64,000 nucleotides of DNA from Nocardiopsis sp. TSRI0078 (GCF_001905145.1 NZ_LWLB01000006.1:1-64000); one strand, 5' to 3'. Shown: positions 36,777 to 46,197, counted from the stretch's first letter. Notes: generated from the letters alone by a model not told the origin. Translations and numbers: made by a program.

Positions 36777-37013
36777 ATGTATCCGATCTACAACGGTGTT
36801 CCCGCGAGCCGTCTGCCGAAGGTCGTCTGGACCAAGAGCAGCTGGAGCAACCCGGACGGAAACTGTGTCGAGGTCGCCGCCCTTCCGGACGGGGACATCG
36901 CCGTGCGAAACTCACGGGACCCGCAGGGACCGGCACTCGTCTACACCCCGGCCGAGATCGACGCCTTCGTGCGCGGCGCCAAGACCGGCGACTTCGACGC
37001 GCTCCTGCGCTAG
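36777..37013 (+). CDS. DUF397 protein, partner of the XRE regulator
   Basis: This 78-residue protein has the full DUF397 pattern: WTKSSWSNPDGNCVEVAALPDGDIAVRNSRDPQGPALVYTPAEIDAFVRGAKTGDFD split over two sheets. DUF397 proteins co-occur with XRE/DUF5753 regulators and probably act as their antagonists or toxin-antitoxin-like partners; the mechanism is unknown. AGGAGG lies 5 nt before the ATG. It has its own promoter with palindromic motif copy B, 500 bp away from its partner, which is an unusually wide spacing. Confidence 0.93.
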   Translation: MYPIYNGVPASRLPKVVWTKSSWSNPDGNCVEVAALPDGDIAVRNSRDPQGPALVYTPAEIDAFVRGAKTGDFDALLR

Positions 37014-37158
37014 GCGGGATCCGGCGAGCACGCGGAGATCCGACCCCAGGCGCCTGCCCCGGGCCTGGCACCCCCACCCCTGAACCACCCCCGGAGCCGT
37101 CCCGTCGATGGCCGCCCGATCCGCCTGGCGGCCTCTCCGTCCACGACGCGGACGCGAG

Positions 37159-37191
37159 CGGAGCCCGGCACCGTCCCGGTGCCGGGCTCCG
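37159..37191. terminator. Strong terminator between DUF397 and the convergent kamA-like gene
   Basis: CGGAGCCCGGCACCG and its complement form a perfect 15-bp stem with a 3-nt loop, followed by TTGTG. The rest of the 359-bp gap shows nothing else. Confidence 0.85.
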
Positions 37192-37372
37192 TTGTGTGGA
37201 CCCGTGGAGTCCGGGCCCCCGGCGCGGCGCGCGCGGGGGCCCTGACTCCACCACCGATCGCCCCGGGACCGCGTTCGGGCGCCTCCCGCCCCAGGGACGC
37301 TCCAATTCCCCTGGGACGGCGAGAACGCGGCGGCGGTCCGAGAAGGAGGCGGCCGGCGGTCCGGAGGACGCG

Positions 37373-38734
37373 CTACAGGCGCGTGGGGTCGACCAGTCCT
37401 CCGCCGTCGGTCGGCGGCACCTCCCACGGGAGGTGGGTCGCGCCCAGGGCGGGCTTGAGGTCGAACAGCCACGCGGCCTTCTCGTCGTACTGGGCGAAGA
37501 AGGGCCTGCCGACCAGCTCCGGGTCGCGCGCCTGGATGAAGTGCAGGACGAACACCTTCTCGCCCGCCACCTCCGTGACGCCGTCGATGCACACCTTGCC
37601 CGGCGTCGCCGACATCGACGGCCCGCGCACCGTGCGGGCCAGACCGGAGACCTTCTTGTAGGCGTCGCGGAAGATGTCGTAGGCCTCGGCGAGCGGCACC
37701 GCGAAGTAGTCCTGCGGGCCGGTGTCGCGCTCGACGAACATGTAGTACGGGACCATGCCGTGGCGCAGGTGGGTACGCCACATCTCCTCCCACACGGCCG
37801 GGTCGTCGTTGATCGTGCGGATCAGCGGCGCCTGCGTGCGGATGACGGCACCGGTCGCGCGGACGCGGCGCACCGCCTCCTGCACGAGTTCGGGCTTCAT
37901 CTCGTTCGGGTGGGAGAAGTGGGCCATGAACGCGAGGTTCTTGCCCGAGGCGACGACCTTCTCGAACAGGCGGAGGGTGTCGTCGGCGTCCGGGTCGGTG
38001 ACGAAGCGCTGCGGCCAGTAGGCCAGCGCCTTCGTGCCGATGCGGATGGCCTCCAGGTGCTCGATCTCCAGCAGCGGCTCGATGTACTTGGAGATCACCC
38101 CCTCGCCCATGATCATCGGGTCGCCACCGGTGAACAGGACGCTGGTGACCTCGGGGTGCGAGCGGACGTACTCGACGAGCTGGTCGATCTCGCTGGAGGC
38201 GAACTTCAGGTCCGCGTCGCCCACGAACTGGGCCCAGCGGAAGCAGTACGTGCAGTACGCGTGACAGGTCTGCCCCTGCTTGGGGAAGAAGAGCACGGTC
38301 TCCTTGTACTTGTGCTGGACGCCGGGGATGGGCTCCTCGTTACCCGTCTTGGGCACGTTGAGGTCCATCTGGCCCGCGGGGTGCGGGTTCAGTCGGGCAC
38401 GCACCTGGTTGGCGGCCTCGTTCAGCTCCTTGCGCGAGGCACCAGAACGCAACAGGTCGGCGATCCTGGACACGTCGTCCTGGGGCAGCATGTCGGCCTG
38501 GGGGAAGACCAGCCGGTAGATCGGATCGTCAGGAGCGGCATCCCAGTCGATCAGCTCGTCGACGACGTAGCTGTTGACCCGGAACGGCAGCACCGTGGCC
38601 ACCGCCTGCACCGCGAGCCGCTCATCGGCCGCGAGACCGGCTCGCGCGGTGAGATCGTCAAGGTGTTTCGTCGTGTAGGCACGGAACCGACGTCCGGCGG
38701 ACGGAGACTGTGTCGCGTCTGGCGTAACGCTCAC
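37373..38734 (-). CDS. KamA-family radical SAM protein (lysine 2,3-aminomutase-like)
   Basis: The 453-residue protein has the radical SAM cluster motif CHAYCTYCFRWAQF (C-x3-C-x2-C, about residues 157-170), LFTGGDPMIM near 199 and a C-terminal SATPGKVCIDG segment whose lysine could hold PLP. The family moves amino groups on lysine or related substrates using SAM, an Fe-S cluster and PLP. The cluster motif differs from classic KamA (CSMYCRHCTRR), so the substrate is uncertain. GGAG lies about 5 nt before the GTG. No beta-lysine pathway genes are adjacent. Confidence 0.8.
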   Translation of the reverse strand: MSVTPDATQSPSAGRRFRAYTTKHLDDLTARAGLAADERLAVQAVATVLPFRVNSYVVDELIDWDAAPDDPIYRLVFPQADMLPQDDVSRIADLLRSGASRKELNEAANQVRARLNPHPAGQMDLNVPKTGNEEPIPGVQHKYKETVLFFPKQGQTCHAYCTYCFRWAQFVGDADLKFASSEIDQLVEYVRSHPEVTSVLFTGGDPMIMGEGVISKYIEPLLEIEHLEAIRIGTKALAYWPQRFVTDPDADDTLRLFEKVVASGKNLAFMAHFSHPNEMKPELVQEAVRRVRATGAVIRTQAPLIRTINDDPAVWEEMWRTHLRHGMVPYYMFVERDTGPQDYFAVPLAEAYDIFRDAYKKVSGLARTVRGPSMSATPGKVCIDGVTEVAGEKVFVLHFIQARDPELVGRPFFAQYDEKAAWLFDLKPALGATHLPWEVPPTDGGGLVDPTRL

Positions 38735-38897
38735 GCCTCTCCTCTCTGCATGTGTGCAGGGCCACCCGGGGAGGTCGAACAGGGCAGCCCTGATCCGGCG
38801 GTTCCGGTGTACGGGTGCACTGGTGGGACCGCCAGAAGGGAATCGATGTGGTTGTCGCCTGCACCCGGAGCGTGATGAGACCCCAGGCCAGCGAGCG

Positions 38898-38956
38898 GTT
38901 ATACCCCGTTTGAGGGCTTTTATCCATCATGCAGGAAGTCCAGGACTGACCTGGAC
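38898..38956 (-). promoter_or_regulatory. Candidate promoter and operator of the kamA-like gene
   Basis: On the minus strand a strong TATAAC box lies at 38898-38903 inside GGGTATAAC, about 165 bp before the start. A perfect palindrome GTCCAGG-ACTGA-CCTGGAC (38938-38956) lies upstream of it. The rest of the 410-bp gap to plsX holds no recognisable gene or riboswitch. Confidence 0.4.
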
Positions 38957-39144
38957 ATACGGGAAGCATCCTCACATGCGTGCACGAACGTGTCTGACGG
39001 CGCCGCCTCCGCGCGACCCGGTACCGTGTCACCACACCTCCCGTACGGCTCAGGCGTGCCCCCGCCGCGCCGCGGCGGCGCCCGCCCGTACGGAAACCGC
39101 GGAACGCGCGCACGCATCCACCCACCACACCCGTGAGGGAACAG

Positions 39145-40284
39145 TTGACTGGTACACCCGAGGTGGAGGCACCCGTCGCGGAGGCACCCGCCGCGCGCCG
39201 GACGTCCCCTCCGGTCATCGCCGTTGACGCGATGGGCGGGGACAACGCCCCCGTCGAGATCGTGCGCGGCGCCGTGCTCGCCGTCCGCGAGCTCGGTCTG
39301 CGCGTGCTGCTCGTGGGCCGGCGGGCCGAGATCGCCGCGCTGCTCGCCGAGGAGGGCGCGCTGCGCGACATCCCCGTGGTGCACGCCGAGGACGACCTGG
39401 CCATGCACGAGGGCGCCCTGGCGAGCTGGCGGCGGCCCCGCTCCAGCGCGGCCGTCTCCTGCCGCCTGATCCGCCGGGGAGACGCCGACGCCCTGGTCTC
39501 GGCCGGGTCCACCGGCGGGATCGTGGCCACCTCCACGGTGCGGCTGCGCACACAGCCGGGGGTGCTGCGCCCGGCGCTGGCGGTGACCCTGCCGACCGGT
39601 GAGACTCCGACGATCATGGTGGACGCCGGGGCCAACGCCGACGCCAAGCCGGAGATGCTGGTGCAGTTCGCGCACCTGGGCTGCGCCTACGCGCAGACGG
39701 CGTTCGGGGTGCGGCGCCCGCGTGTGGGGGTGCTGACCATCGGATCGGAGCCGGGCAAGGGCAACAAGCTCGTGCGCAGGGCGACGGAGCTGATGGCGGC
39801 CACCGCCGAGAGTTCCCCGGGGATGGACTTCCGGGGCAACATCGAGGGCCACGACCTGCTGGCGCGCAAGGTGGACGTGGTGGTGACCGACGGCCACACC
39901 GGGAACGTGGCGCTGAAGTCGGTGGAGGGCACGGCGACGTTCGCGATGGAGGCGGTCCGCCAGGCGCTCACCTCCACGACACTCGCCAAGGCGGGCGCGC
40001 TCTTGCAACGGGGAGCCCTGACGAGGCTGCGCGAGCGGCTGGACAGCGAGACCTACGGCGGCGCCGCCCTGCTGGGCCTGAACGGGACCGTGGTGATCGC
40101 GCACGGGGACAGCCGGGCCAAGGGCGTGGCACGCGCCTGCCAGCTGGCGCACGACCTGGCGGGGGGCCGGATCGGCGAGCAGATCAGGCGCCGGGTGCAC
40201 ACCCGCCCGCCCAACTGGCTGCACCGCCTGGCCCAGTCCGACGCACCCGCGCAGAGGAGCGGCGACCAGACCGGGGAGGGGTGA
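39145..40284 (+). CDS. plsX: Phosphate acyltransferase PlsX
   Basis: The 379-residue enzyme makes acyl-phosphate from acyl-ACP for phospholipid synthesis. Marks are VIAVDAMGGDNAPVEIVRGAV near residue 24, SAGSTGGIVA near 119, PTIMVDAGANADAKPEMLVQFA, GSEPGKGNKL, VVVTDGHTGNVALKS and GAALLGLNGTVVIAHG near 307. The TTG start is preferred because GAGGGA lies 5 nt upstream; the alternative GTG at 39133 has no ribosome site. It is unusual in standing alone rather than next to rpmF or rnc/acpP. A bidirectional hairpin separates it from the convergent mechanosensitive channel gene. Confidence 0.92.
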   Translation: MTGTPEVEAPVAEAPAARRTSPPVIAVDAMGGDNAPVEIVRGAVLAVRELGLRVLLVGRRAEIAALLAEEGALRDIPVVHAEDDLAMHEGALASWRRPRSSAAVSCRLIRRGDADALVSAGSTGGIVATSTVRLRTQPGVLRPALAVTLPTGETPTIMVDAGANADAKPEMLVQFAHLGCAYAQTAFGVRRPRVGVLTIGSEPGKGNKLVRRATELMAATAESSPGMDFRGNIEGHDLLARKVDVVVTDGHTGNVALKSVEGTATFAMEAVRQALTSTTLAKAGALLQRGALTRLRERLDSETYGGAALLGLNGTVVIAHGDSRAKGVARACQLAHDLAGGRIGEQIRRRVHTRPPNWLHRLAQSDAPAQRSGDQTGEG

Positions 40285-40443
40285 GGGCCGGGGCCGGGCG
40301 GACCAGGCCAGAGCCCGGTCATGGTGCCTCCCCCTGGCGCCGGCCGGCAGGCGCCGCGTCTGTCCGTGGCCGGGCCGGCCGTGACCGTGGTCCCCGCACC
40401 TCAGGAGTCAGAACCCGCGGCCACGGTGGCCACGTCACAGCGG

Positions 40444-40477
40444 AGGAGGCCGACACCTGTGGAGGTGCCGGCCTCCT
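40444..40477. terminator. Bidirectional terminator between plsX and the MscS gene
   Basis: AGGAGGCCG/CGGCCTCCT and CACCT/AGGTG pair in one long stem with a single mismatch and a GTGG loop, placed between convergent genes. Confidence 0.75.
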
Positions 40478-40517
40478 GAGAGGAACGCCGGGATCCGGCG
40501 CCACGGGAGAGGGCCCC

Positions 40518-41492
40518 TCAGGCGGCGCTGCCGTCGCCGGACCGCATCCAGACGGTGCGCTGGGGGAACGGGATCTCGATGCCCGAGGAGTCGAGCGCCG
40601 CCTTGACGCGGCGGCGCAGCTCACGGGTCACCGCCCACTGCTCCAGCGGAACGGTCTTGACGGCCAGGCGCACGACGACACCGTCCGCGTCCAGGGACTG
40701 CACACCCCAGACGGAGGGGTCCTCCAGGAGCAGCGCCTGGAACTCCGGGTCCTCGCGCATGTCACGGCCGACCTTCTCCAGGACGCCGTAGACGGTCTCC
40801 AGGTTGGACTCGTAGGCCACGGACACGTCGAGGACGGCACGGGCCCAGTCCTGGCTGTCATTGCGCACCCGCTGGATCTCGCCGTTGCGGATGTACCACA
40901 GGCCGCCGTTGATGTCGCGGACCCGGGTGAGGCGCAGGTCCACGCTCTCGACCTCGCCGACCGCCTCGCCGAGGTCGACGAAGTCCCCCACGCCGTACTG
41001 GTCCTCGACCATGATGAGCAGGCCGGACAGGTAGTCGGCGACGAGGCTCTGGGCACCGAAGCCGATCGCCAGGCCGACCACGCCCGCGCTGGCCAGCAGC
41101 GGGCCGAGGGCGATGCCGACCTCGGCGAGCACCATCGCCAGCGCCGTCGCCACGATGACGATCGTGGCGAAACTGCTGAGCACCGAGCCGATGGTGCGGG
41201 CGCGTTGCCGACGCCGCTCATCGGACCGGGACGGGTCGCGGCGGAGGACCGCGGGGCCCCGGGCGGGACGGCCCCGCCCGTCGCGCCCCTCGCCCGGCCG
41301 CAGTACGCGTTCCACGAGCCGGGAGATCGCGCGCCTGGCCAGAGCCCGGACGATCAGCGCACCGACGACGATCAGAAGGATCCGCACGGGCACCCCGACC
41401 AGCAGGTCGACGTTGCCCTGCAACCACGCGGGCAGGGCTACCACCTGGCCTACGGCTGCGCTGTTGACTGTGTCGAGCTCGGCGGGTGCCAT
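40518..41492 (-). CDS. Small-conductance mechanosensitive channel (MscS family)
   Basis: The 324-residue protein has an N-terminal helix (about 27-50), a charged linker rich in arginine, then the MscS pore region LASAGVVGLAIGFGAQSLVADYLSGLLIMVEDQYGVGDFV (about 137-175) and the beta domain and C-terminal mixed domain ending VKAALDSSGIEIPFPQRTVW. It gates under membrane tension to release osmolytes. The ATG at 41492 follows GTGGAG by 8 nt; a more distant in-frame ATG (MSVQHSG) is less well supported. Confidence 0.92.
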   Translation of the reverse strand: MAPAELDTVNSAAVGQVVALPAWLQGNVDLLVGVPVRILLIVVGALIVRALARRAISRLVERVLRPGEGRDGRGRPARGPAVLRRDPSRSDERRRQRARTIGSVLSSFATIVIVATALAMVLAEVGIALGPLLASAGVVGLAIGFGAQSLVADYLSGLLIMVEDQYGVGDFVDLGEAVGEVESVDLRLTRVRDINGGLWYIRNGEIQRVRNDSQDWARAVLDVSVAYESNLETVYGVLEKVGRDMREDPEFQALLLEDPSVWGVQSLDADGVVVRLAVKTVPLEQWAVTRELRRRVKAALDSSGIEIPFPQRTVWMRSGDGSAA

Positions 41493-41663
41493 GGAAGATG
41501 CTCCACTGTGTTGGACGGACATGCGCGGCGACCGCCGTAGAACGTACTTGCGTTCCTTCGCACAGATCAAAGCCCGTGGGACGGATCCCCACTCCACCGC
41601 GGGCGCGCGGAACGGCCGGACGGCACCGACCCGGAACCTGGCGGGGAGGGCGCCGCCGGTCGG

Positions 41664-41669
41664 TACGCT
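41664..41669 (+). promoter_or_regulatory. -10 box TACGCT for leaderless argS
   Basis: TACGCT is followed by 7 nt and the ATG, with no ribosome site. Confidence 0.55.
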
Positions 41670-41676
41670 GGAGTGC

Positions 41677-43422
41677 ATGGCCGACCCGCAGGAAGTACTC
41701 TCGCGACGGGTCCAGTCCGCTCTCGGCGCCGCATTCGGCCCCGAGTTCGCCGACACCGACCCCGTCATCCGCCCGTCCCAGTTCGCCGACTACCAGGCGA
41801 ACGCCGCGCTCGCGCTCGCCAAGCGACTGGGCCGAAAGCCGCGCGAGGTGTCCGCGGCGATCATGGAGCACCTGGACGTGGCCGACGTCTGCCGCGGCGT
41901 CGAGGTCAGCGGGCCGGGCTTCATCAACCTGACCCTGCGCGAGGACTGGATCGCCGACCAGGCCCGCCGGCTCCTCGACGACCCGCGCCTGGGCGTCCCG
42001 GAGCAGGAGCGCCAGAACATCCCGCTGGACTACTCCGCGCCCAACGTGGCCAAGGAGATGCACGTCGGGCACCTGCGCACCACCGTGGTCGGCGACGCGC
42101 TCGCGCGCACCCTGGAGTTCCTGGGGCACAACGTCATCCGGCAGAACCACATCGGCGACTGGGGCACCCCCTTCGGCATGCTCATCGAGCACCTGCTGGA
42201 GGTGGGCGAGGACTCCCCCGAGGCGGACCTGCTCACCACCGACCCCAACAGCTTCTACCAGGCGGCGCGCACCGAGTTCGACGCCTCAGGCCCCGGCCCG
42301 GACGAGTTCGCCGCGCGCGCCCGGCGCCGCGTGGTCTCCCTCCAGAGCGGCGACGAGGAGACGCTGCGCCTGTGGCGCAAGCTCGTCGGCCTGTCCAAGG
42401 TCTACTTCAACAAGGTCTACACCAAGCTCGGCGTGACCCTCACCGACGACGACCTCGCCGGGGAGAGCACCTACAACGACATGCTCGCCGACGTGTGCGA
42501 CGAGCTGGAGTCCAAGGGCATCGCCGAGGTCAGCGACGGCGCCCTGTGCGTCTTCCTGGAGGGCTTCACCGGCCGCGAGGACAAGCCCGTCCCGCTGATC
42601 GTGCGCAAGAGCGACGGCGGCTACGGCTACGCCACCACGGACCTGGCCACCGTCCGCCACCGCGTGGACGACCTCAAGGCCGACCGCATCCTGTACGTGG
42701 TCGGCGCGCCGCAGGCCATGCACTTCAAGATGGTGTGGGCCACCGCCCGTGAGGCCGGATGGCTTCCCGAGGGCGTAGAGACCGTCCACGTGCAGATCGG
42801 CAACGTGCTCGGCAGCGACGGCAAGATCCTGCGCACCCGCAGCGGCGCCCCGGTACGCCTGGTGGCGCTGCTGGACGAGGCGGTCGAGCGGGCCGCGGCG
42901 GTCGTCGCGCAGAACCGCCCCGACCTGGACGCCGAGAGCCAGGCGGGGATCGCCCGCCAGGTGGGCATCGGCGCGGTGAAGTACGCCGACCTGTCGGTGG
43001 CGCACGACACCGAGTACACGTTCGACTTCGACCGGATGCTGGCCCTGACCGGCAACACCGGCCCCTACCTCCAGTACGCGCAGGCCCGGATCCGCTCCAT
43101 CTTCCGCAAGGGCGGCCTGGACATGTCCGAGGCCAGGGGCGAGATCAGTGTCTCCGAGGACGCCGAGCGCGCCCTGGCGCTCAAGCTGCTGGAGTTCGGC
43201 GCCGTGGTGGCGCAGGTCGGCGACCTGCTCCAGCCGCACCGGCTGTCCACGTACCTGTTCGAGCTGGCGCAGTCCCTGACGGCGTTCTACGAGCACTGCC
43301 CGGTGCTGACCGCCGAGACGCGGGCCGACCGGGAGTCGCGCCTGGCGCTGGTCTCGGTGGCCTTCCGGGTCCTGGTCCGGGGCCTGGACCTGCTGGGCGT
43401 GGAGGCTCCCGAGCACATGTAG
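41677..43422 (+). CDS. argS: Arginyl-tRNA synthetase
   Basis: The 581-residue class Ia synthetase charges tRNA-Arg. The N-terminal Add-1 domain (1-110) with DYQANAALALAKRLG and GPGFINL contacts the tRNA D-loop. The HIGH motif is HVGHLRTT (129-136) after DYSAPNVAKEMHVGH. The KMSKS-equivalent loop is GKILRTRSG (near 387). The anticodon-binding DALR domain ends the protein (SLTAFYEHCPVL near 535). The start is fixed by the leaderless promoter and domain alignment. It is followed by a good terminator and is not linked to lysA or hom, its common actinobacterial neighbours. Confidence 0.97.
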   Translation: MADPQEVLSRRVQSALGAAFGPEFADTDPVIRPSQFADYQANAALALAKRLGRKPREVSAAIMEHLDVADVCRGVEVSGPGFINLTLREDWIADQARRLLDDPRLGVPEQERQNIPLDYSAPNVAKEMHVGHLRTTVVGDALARTLEFLGHNVIRQNHIGDWGTPFGMLIEHLLEVGEDSPEADLLTTDPNSFYQAARTEFDASGPGPDEFAARARRRVVSLQSGDEETLRLWRKLVGLSKVYFNKVYTKLGVTLTDDDLAGESTYNDMLADVCDELESKGIAEVSDGALCVFLEGFTGREDKPVPLIVRKSDGGYGYATTDLATVRHRVDDLKADRILYVVGAPQAMHFKMVWATAREAGWLPEGVETVHVQIGNVLGSDGKILRTRSGAPVRLVALLDEAVERAAAVVAQNRPDLDAESQAGIARQVGIGAVKYADLSVAHDTEYTFDFDRMLALTGNTGPYLQYAQARIRSIFRKGGLDMSEARGEISVSEDAERALALKLLEFGAVVAQVGDLLQPHRLSTYLFELAQSLTAFYEHCPVLTAETRADRESRLALVSVAFRVLVRGLDLLGVEAPEHM

Positions 43423-43451
43423 CAGCCGGGAGGGGACACGTACGCGTTCCG

Positions 43452-43483
43452 AGAAGGCCGGGGCCACGCCGCCCCGGCCTTCT
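43452..43483 (+). terminator. Terminator of argS
   Basis: A 13-bp stem (AGAAGGCCGGGGC/GCCCCGGCCTTCT) with a 6-nt loop, followed by TCGTG. Confidence 0.85.
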
Positions 43484-43710
43484 TCGTGTGCCGGGCGGCC
43501 TTCCCGGTATGGCCGGCTCCGTCCGCCAAAAGAGCGCCGGACGGATCTCACACGGGGTGTTCTCCCCCTGGCGGAGGGGATCCCGGCGCCCTCCCGGGGA
43601 CCGAGTCGAAGATCTCGTACCAGACCGCCCCAGAACCCCGGTCTCCGGGGGAGCGCCAGACCTAAGGTGTGGACGAAAGCCGCAAAAAAGACAAAAGGGA
43701 GAAACCGGCT

Positions 43711-44319
43711 ATGACATCCACCCCCGCGGAGGGCGGCCCCGGACCGGGCACCTGGTATCTGGACCCGCTGCACTCCAGCCTGATCTTCGTCGCCCGCTAC
43801 CTGCGCTTCGGCCGGGTCCAGGGCACGTTCGGACGGGCCTGGGGCCGTGTCCTCGTCGGTGGGGACCCGGCGGAGTCCAAGGTCGAGGTGGTCCTCGACG
43901 CGGCCAGCGTCAACACCGGTGTGGAGGCGCGCGACGCCCACCTGCGCTCCGCCGACTTCCTGGACGTGGACCGCCATCCCGAGATCCGCTTCGTGTCCAC
44001 CGGCACGGAACCGGGCGGACGCGGCCGGAACGCCTTCCGCCTGCACGGCGACCTGACCATCCACGGGACGACCGCGCCCGCCGTCCTCGACTCCCACTGG
44101 GTGGGCGAGGCCCCCGACTACGTGTCCCCTGAGGACACCTACGGCCACTTCTTCTCCGCCACCACCCGGATCAGCCTCGCGGACTTCGGCGTGGGCGACG
44201 GCGGGCCGCTGCCCTGGGGCGGCCGCATGGTCGGCGACACGGTCGACATCGTGCTGGAGGTCCGCGTCCAGGACCAGGACCCCGCCCCGTTCCTCAGGCA
44301 GATCGGGCACACGTCCTGA
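43711..44319 (+). CDS. YceI-family lipid-binding protein
   Basis: The 202-residue protein has the YceI lipocalin-like barrel: GTWYLDPLHSSLIFVARYLRFGRVQGTFG near residue 15, VVLDAASVNTGVEARDAHLRSADFLDVDRHPEIRF near 61, FRLHGDLTIHGTTAPAVLD near 108. YceI proteins bind isoprenoids or amphiphiles. There is no signal peptide, so this copy is probably cytoplasmic. AAGGGAGA lies about 9 nt before the chosen ATG; a TAAGGT box at 43664 is a likely -10. Confidence 0.9.
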   Translation: MTSTPAEGGPGPGTWYLDPLHSSLIFVARYLRFGRVQGTFGRAWGRVLVGGDPAESKVEVVLDAASVNTGVEARDAHLRSADFLDVDRHPEIRFVSTGTEPGGRGRNAFRLHGDLTIHGTTAPAVLDSHWVGEAPDYVSPEDTYGHFFSATTRISLADFGVGDGGPLPWGGRMVGDTVDIVLEVRVQDQDPAPFLRQIGHTS

Positions 44320-44406
44320 GGAACGTGTGCCCGAACGGCCCGGTGCCGCGCAACCGTGGGAAGGGCCCCGGCTCCGCAAGGGGACGGGGACGCGGGACGG
44401 CGGTCC

Positions 44407-45309
44407 TCAGCCGCCGAGCAGCGCCTCCACCTCGTCCCGGGTGGCCATCGAGGAACTCGCCCCGTGCCGCTGGACCGAGAGCGCGGCCGCCGCCGCGGCG
44501 AACCGCATCGCCTCCTCGGGACCGCGGCCCTCCGCCCGGGCGACCGCGAACGAACCGCAGAAGGTGTCGCCCGCCGCCGTGGTGTCCACCGCCTCCACGC
44601 GGCGCGCGGGAACGTGCACCGCCTCGGCGCCGCGACGGCCGTGGAGCGAACCGTCCCCGCCCAGGGTCAGCAGCACCTCCGGAACCCGCTCCAGCAGCGC
44701 CGACAGCGCCCCGCGCGGGTCGGTGCGGCCGGTGATCGCGGCCGCCTCGTGCTGGTTGGGCACCAGGACGTCCACCGACTCCAGGAGCTCGTCGGGCAGC
44801 TCACGCGCGGGGGCCGGGGTCAGGTAGACCGGGACGCCCAGTTCGCGTCCGGCACGCGCGGCGGAGACCACCGCCTCCATGGGCAGTTCGAGCTGGAGCA
44901 GCAGGGCGGCGCTGCCCTCGATGATCCGCGCGTCGCCCCCGGCCACGCCGGCGACCTCGCCGTTGGCCCCCGGGACGACGATGATCGAGTTGCCGCCACC
45001 GCCGTCCACGACGATGTGCGCCACACCCGACGCCCCGGGCACCGTGCGCAGCCCGGACACGTCGATACCGCAGTCCACGAGGTTGGCGCGCAGCTCCTCG
45101 CCGAAGGCGTCCCCGCCCACCGCGCCGAGGAAGGCCACGTCGGCCCCCGCACGGGCGGCGGCGACGGCCTGGTTGGCGCCCTTGCCGCCGGGAACCTGCC
45201 GGAAGGCCGTTCCGGTGACCGTCTCACCGCTGGCGGGCACCCGGTCGACGTAGGCGACCAGGTCCATGTTCACGCTGCCGAAGACCGCGACGCGCGGCGC
45301 CGCGCTCAC
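44407..45309 (-). CDS. rbsK: Ribokinase (PfkB family)
   Basis: The 300-residue sugar kinase phosphorylates ribose to ribose-5-phosphate. Marks are VFGSVNMDLVAYVDRVPASGETV at the start, the first PfkB signature GGKGANQAVAAARAGADVAFLGAVGGDAFG (near 38), VPNQHEAAAITG, LTLGGDGSLHGRRG and the second signature VDTTAAGDTFCGSFAVA (near 236) with the catalytic aspartate in GD. GTG overlaps the exonuclease III stop (GTGA), so the two are co-translated although functionally unrelated. There is no rbsABC transporter nearby. Confidence 0.92.
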   Translation of the reverse strand: MSAAPRVAVFGSVNMDLVAYVDRVPASGETVTGTAFRQVPGGKGANQAVAAARAGADVAFLGAVGGDAFGEELRANLVDCGIDVSGLRTVPGASGVAHIVVDGGGGNSIIVVPGANGEVAGVAGGDARIIEGSAALLLQLELPMEAVVSAARAGRELGVPVYLTPAPARELPDELLESVDVLVPNQHEAAAITGRTDPRGALSALLERVPEVLLTLGGDGSLHGRRGAEAVHVPARRVEAVDTTAAGDTFCGSFAVARAEGRGPEEAMRFAAAAAALSVQRHGASSSMATRDEVEALLGG

Positions 45310-46133
45310 GAGTCCGCCCTCTTCGGCGCGGACCCGCCGTCGTCGCCGTCCAGCCCCACGATGACCGGGGCGTGGTCGGAGGCGCCCTTGCCCTTGCGCT
45401 CCTCGCGGTCGATGCTCGCGCCGCTCACGCGGTCCCTGAGCGCCGGGGAGGCGAGGACGAAGTCGATGCGCATGCCCTTGCGCTTGGGGAAGGCCAGGCC
45501 CTTGTAGTCCCAGTAGGTGTACACGCCGGGGCCCGGGGCATGGGAGCGCACGACGTCCTCGAACCCCGCGCCGACCAGCTTGTCGAAGGCCGCGCGCTCG
45601 GGCTCGGTGACGTGGGTGCTGCCCTCGAACTCGGCCATGTCCCACACGTCGTCGTCCTTGGGGGCGATGTTGAAGTCGCCGACGTAGGCGATCTGCGCAT
45701 GGGGGTCGGCGGCCAGGGCCGCGGTGCCCGCCTCGCGCAGTGCCTCCAGCCAGCGCAGCTTGTAGTGGTAGTGGGGGTGGTCGACCTCGCGCCCGTTGGG
45801 TACGTACAGGCTCCACACCCGCACGCCCGCGCAGACGGCGCCGATGGCGCGGGCCTCGGCCTCCTCGGGGTCGCCGTAGCCGGGCTGGCCGGGGAAGCCG
45901 ATCCGCACGTCCTCCAGGCCGACGCGGGAGGCGATCGCGACCCCGTTCCACTGGGACAGGCCGTGGTGGGCCACCTCGTAGCCGCGGTCGGTGAAGACCG
46001 ACTCGGGGAACTGGTGGTCCCGGGCCTTGGTCTCCTGGATGGCGAGGACGTCGACGTCGCTCCGGTCCAGCCAGGCGCCGATCCGCTCGGCCCTGGCCCG
46101 GGCACTGTTCACATTCCATGTCGCGATACGCAC
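45306..46133 (-). CDS. xthA: Exodeoxyribonuclease III
   Basis: The 275-residue EEP-family enzyme repairs abasic sites and trims 3' ends. Catalytic marks are TWNVNSARAR (N7), IQETKARDHQFP with the metal-binding glutamate (E34), the active tyrosine in SLYVPNG, GDFNIAPKDDDVWD near 152, RIDFVLAS near 223 and the final GASDHAPVI with the catalytic D-H pair. The GTG at 46133 follows a TAGCCT box by 6 nt, giving a leaderless transcript that reads through to rbsK. Confidence 0.95.
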   Translation of the reverse strand: MRIATWNVNSARARAERIGAWLDRSDVDVLAIQETKARDHQFPESVFTDRGYEVAHHGLSQWNGVAIASRVGLEDVRIGFPGQPGYGDPEEAEARAIGAVCAGVRVWSLYVPNGREVDHPHYHYKLRWLEALREAGTAALAADPHAQIAYVGDFNIAPKDDDVWDMAEFEGSTHVTEPERAAFDKLVGAGFEDVVRSHAPGPGVYTYWDYKGLAFPKRKGMRIDFVLASPALRDRVSGASIDREERKGKGASDHAPVIVGLDGDDGGSAPKRADS

Positions 46134-46139
46134 AGCAAA

Positions 46140-46145
46140 AGGCTA
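46140..46145 (-). promoter_or_regulatory. -10 box TAGCCT for leaderless xthA
   Basis: On the minus strand TAGCCT is followed by TTTGCT and the GTG start. Confidence 0.55.
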
Positions 46146-46197
46146 GGCCATGGCGGTGACGGGACCGGCCTCGCCAGGGGCCGACCCCGCGTGTCCG

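Noticed and set aside
38735-38900. Riboswitch (lysine, cobalamin or SAM) in the kamA-like leader
   Set aside because: No B12 box, lysine-aptamer or SAM-aptamer core could be recognised in the 165-nt leader.
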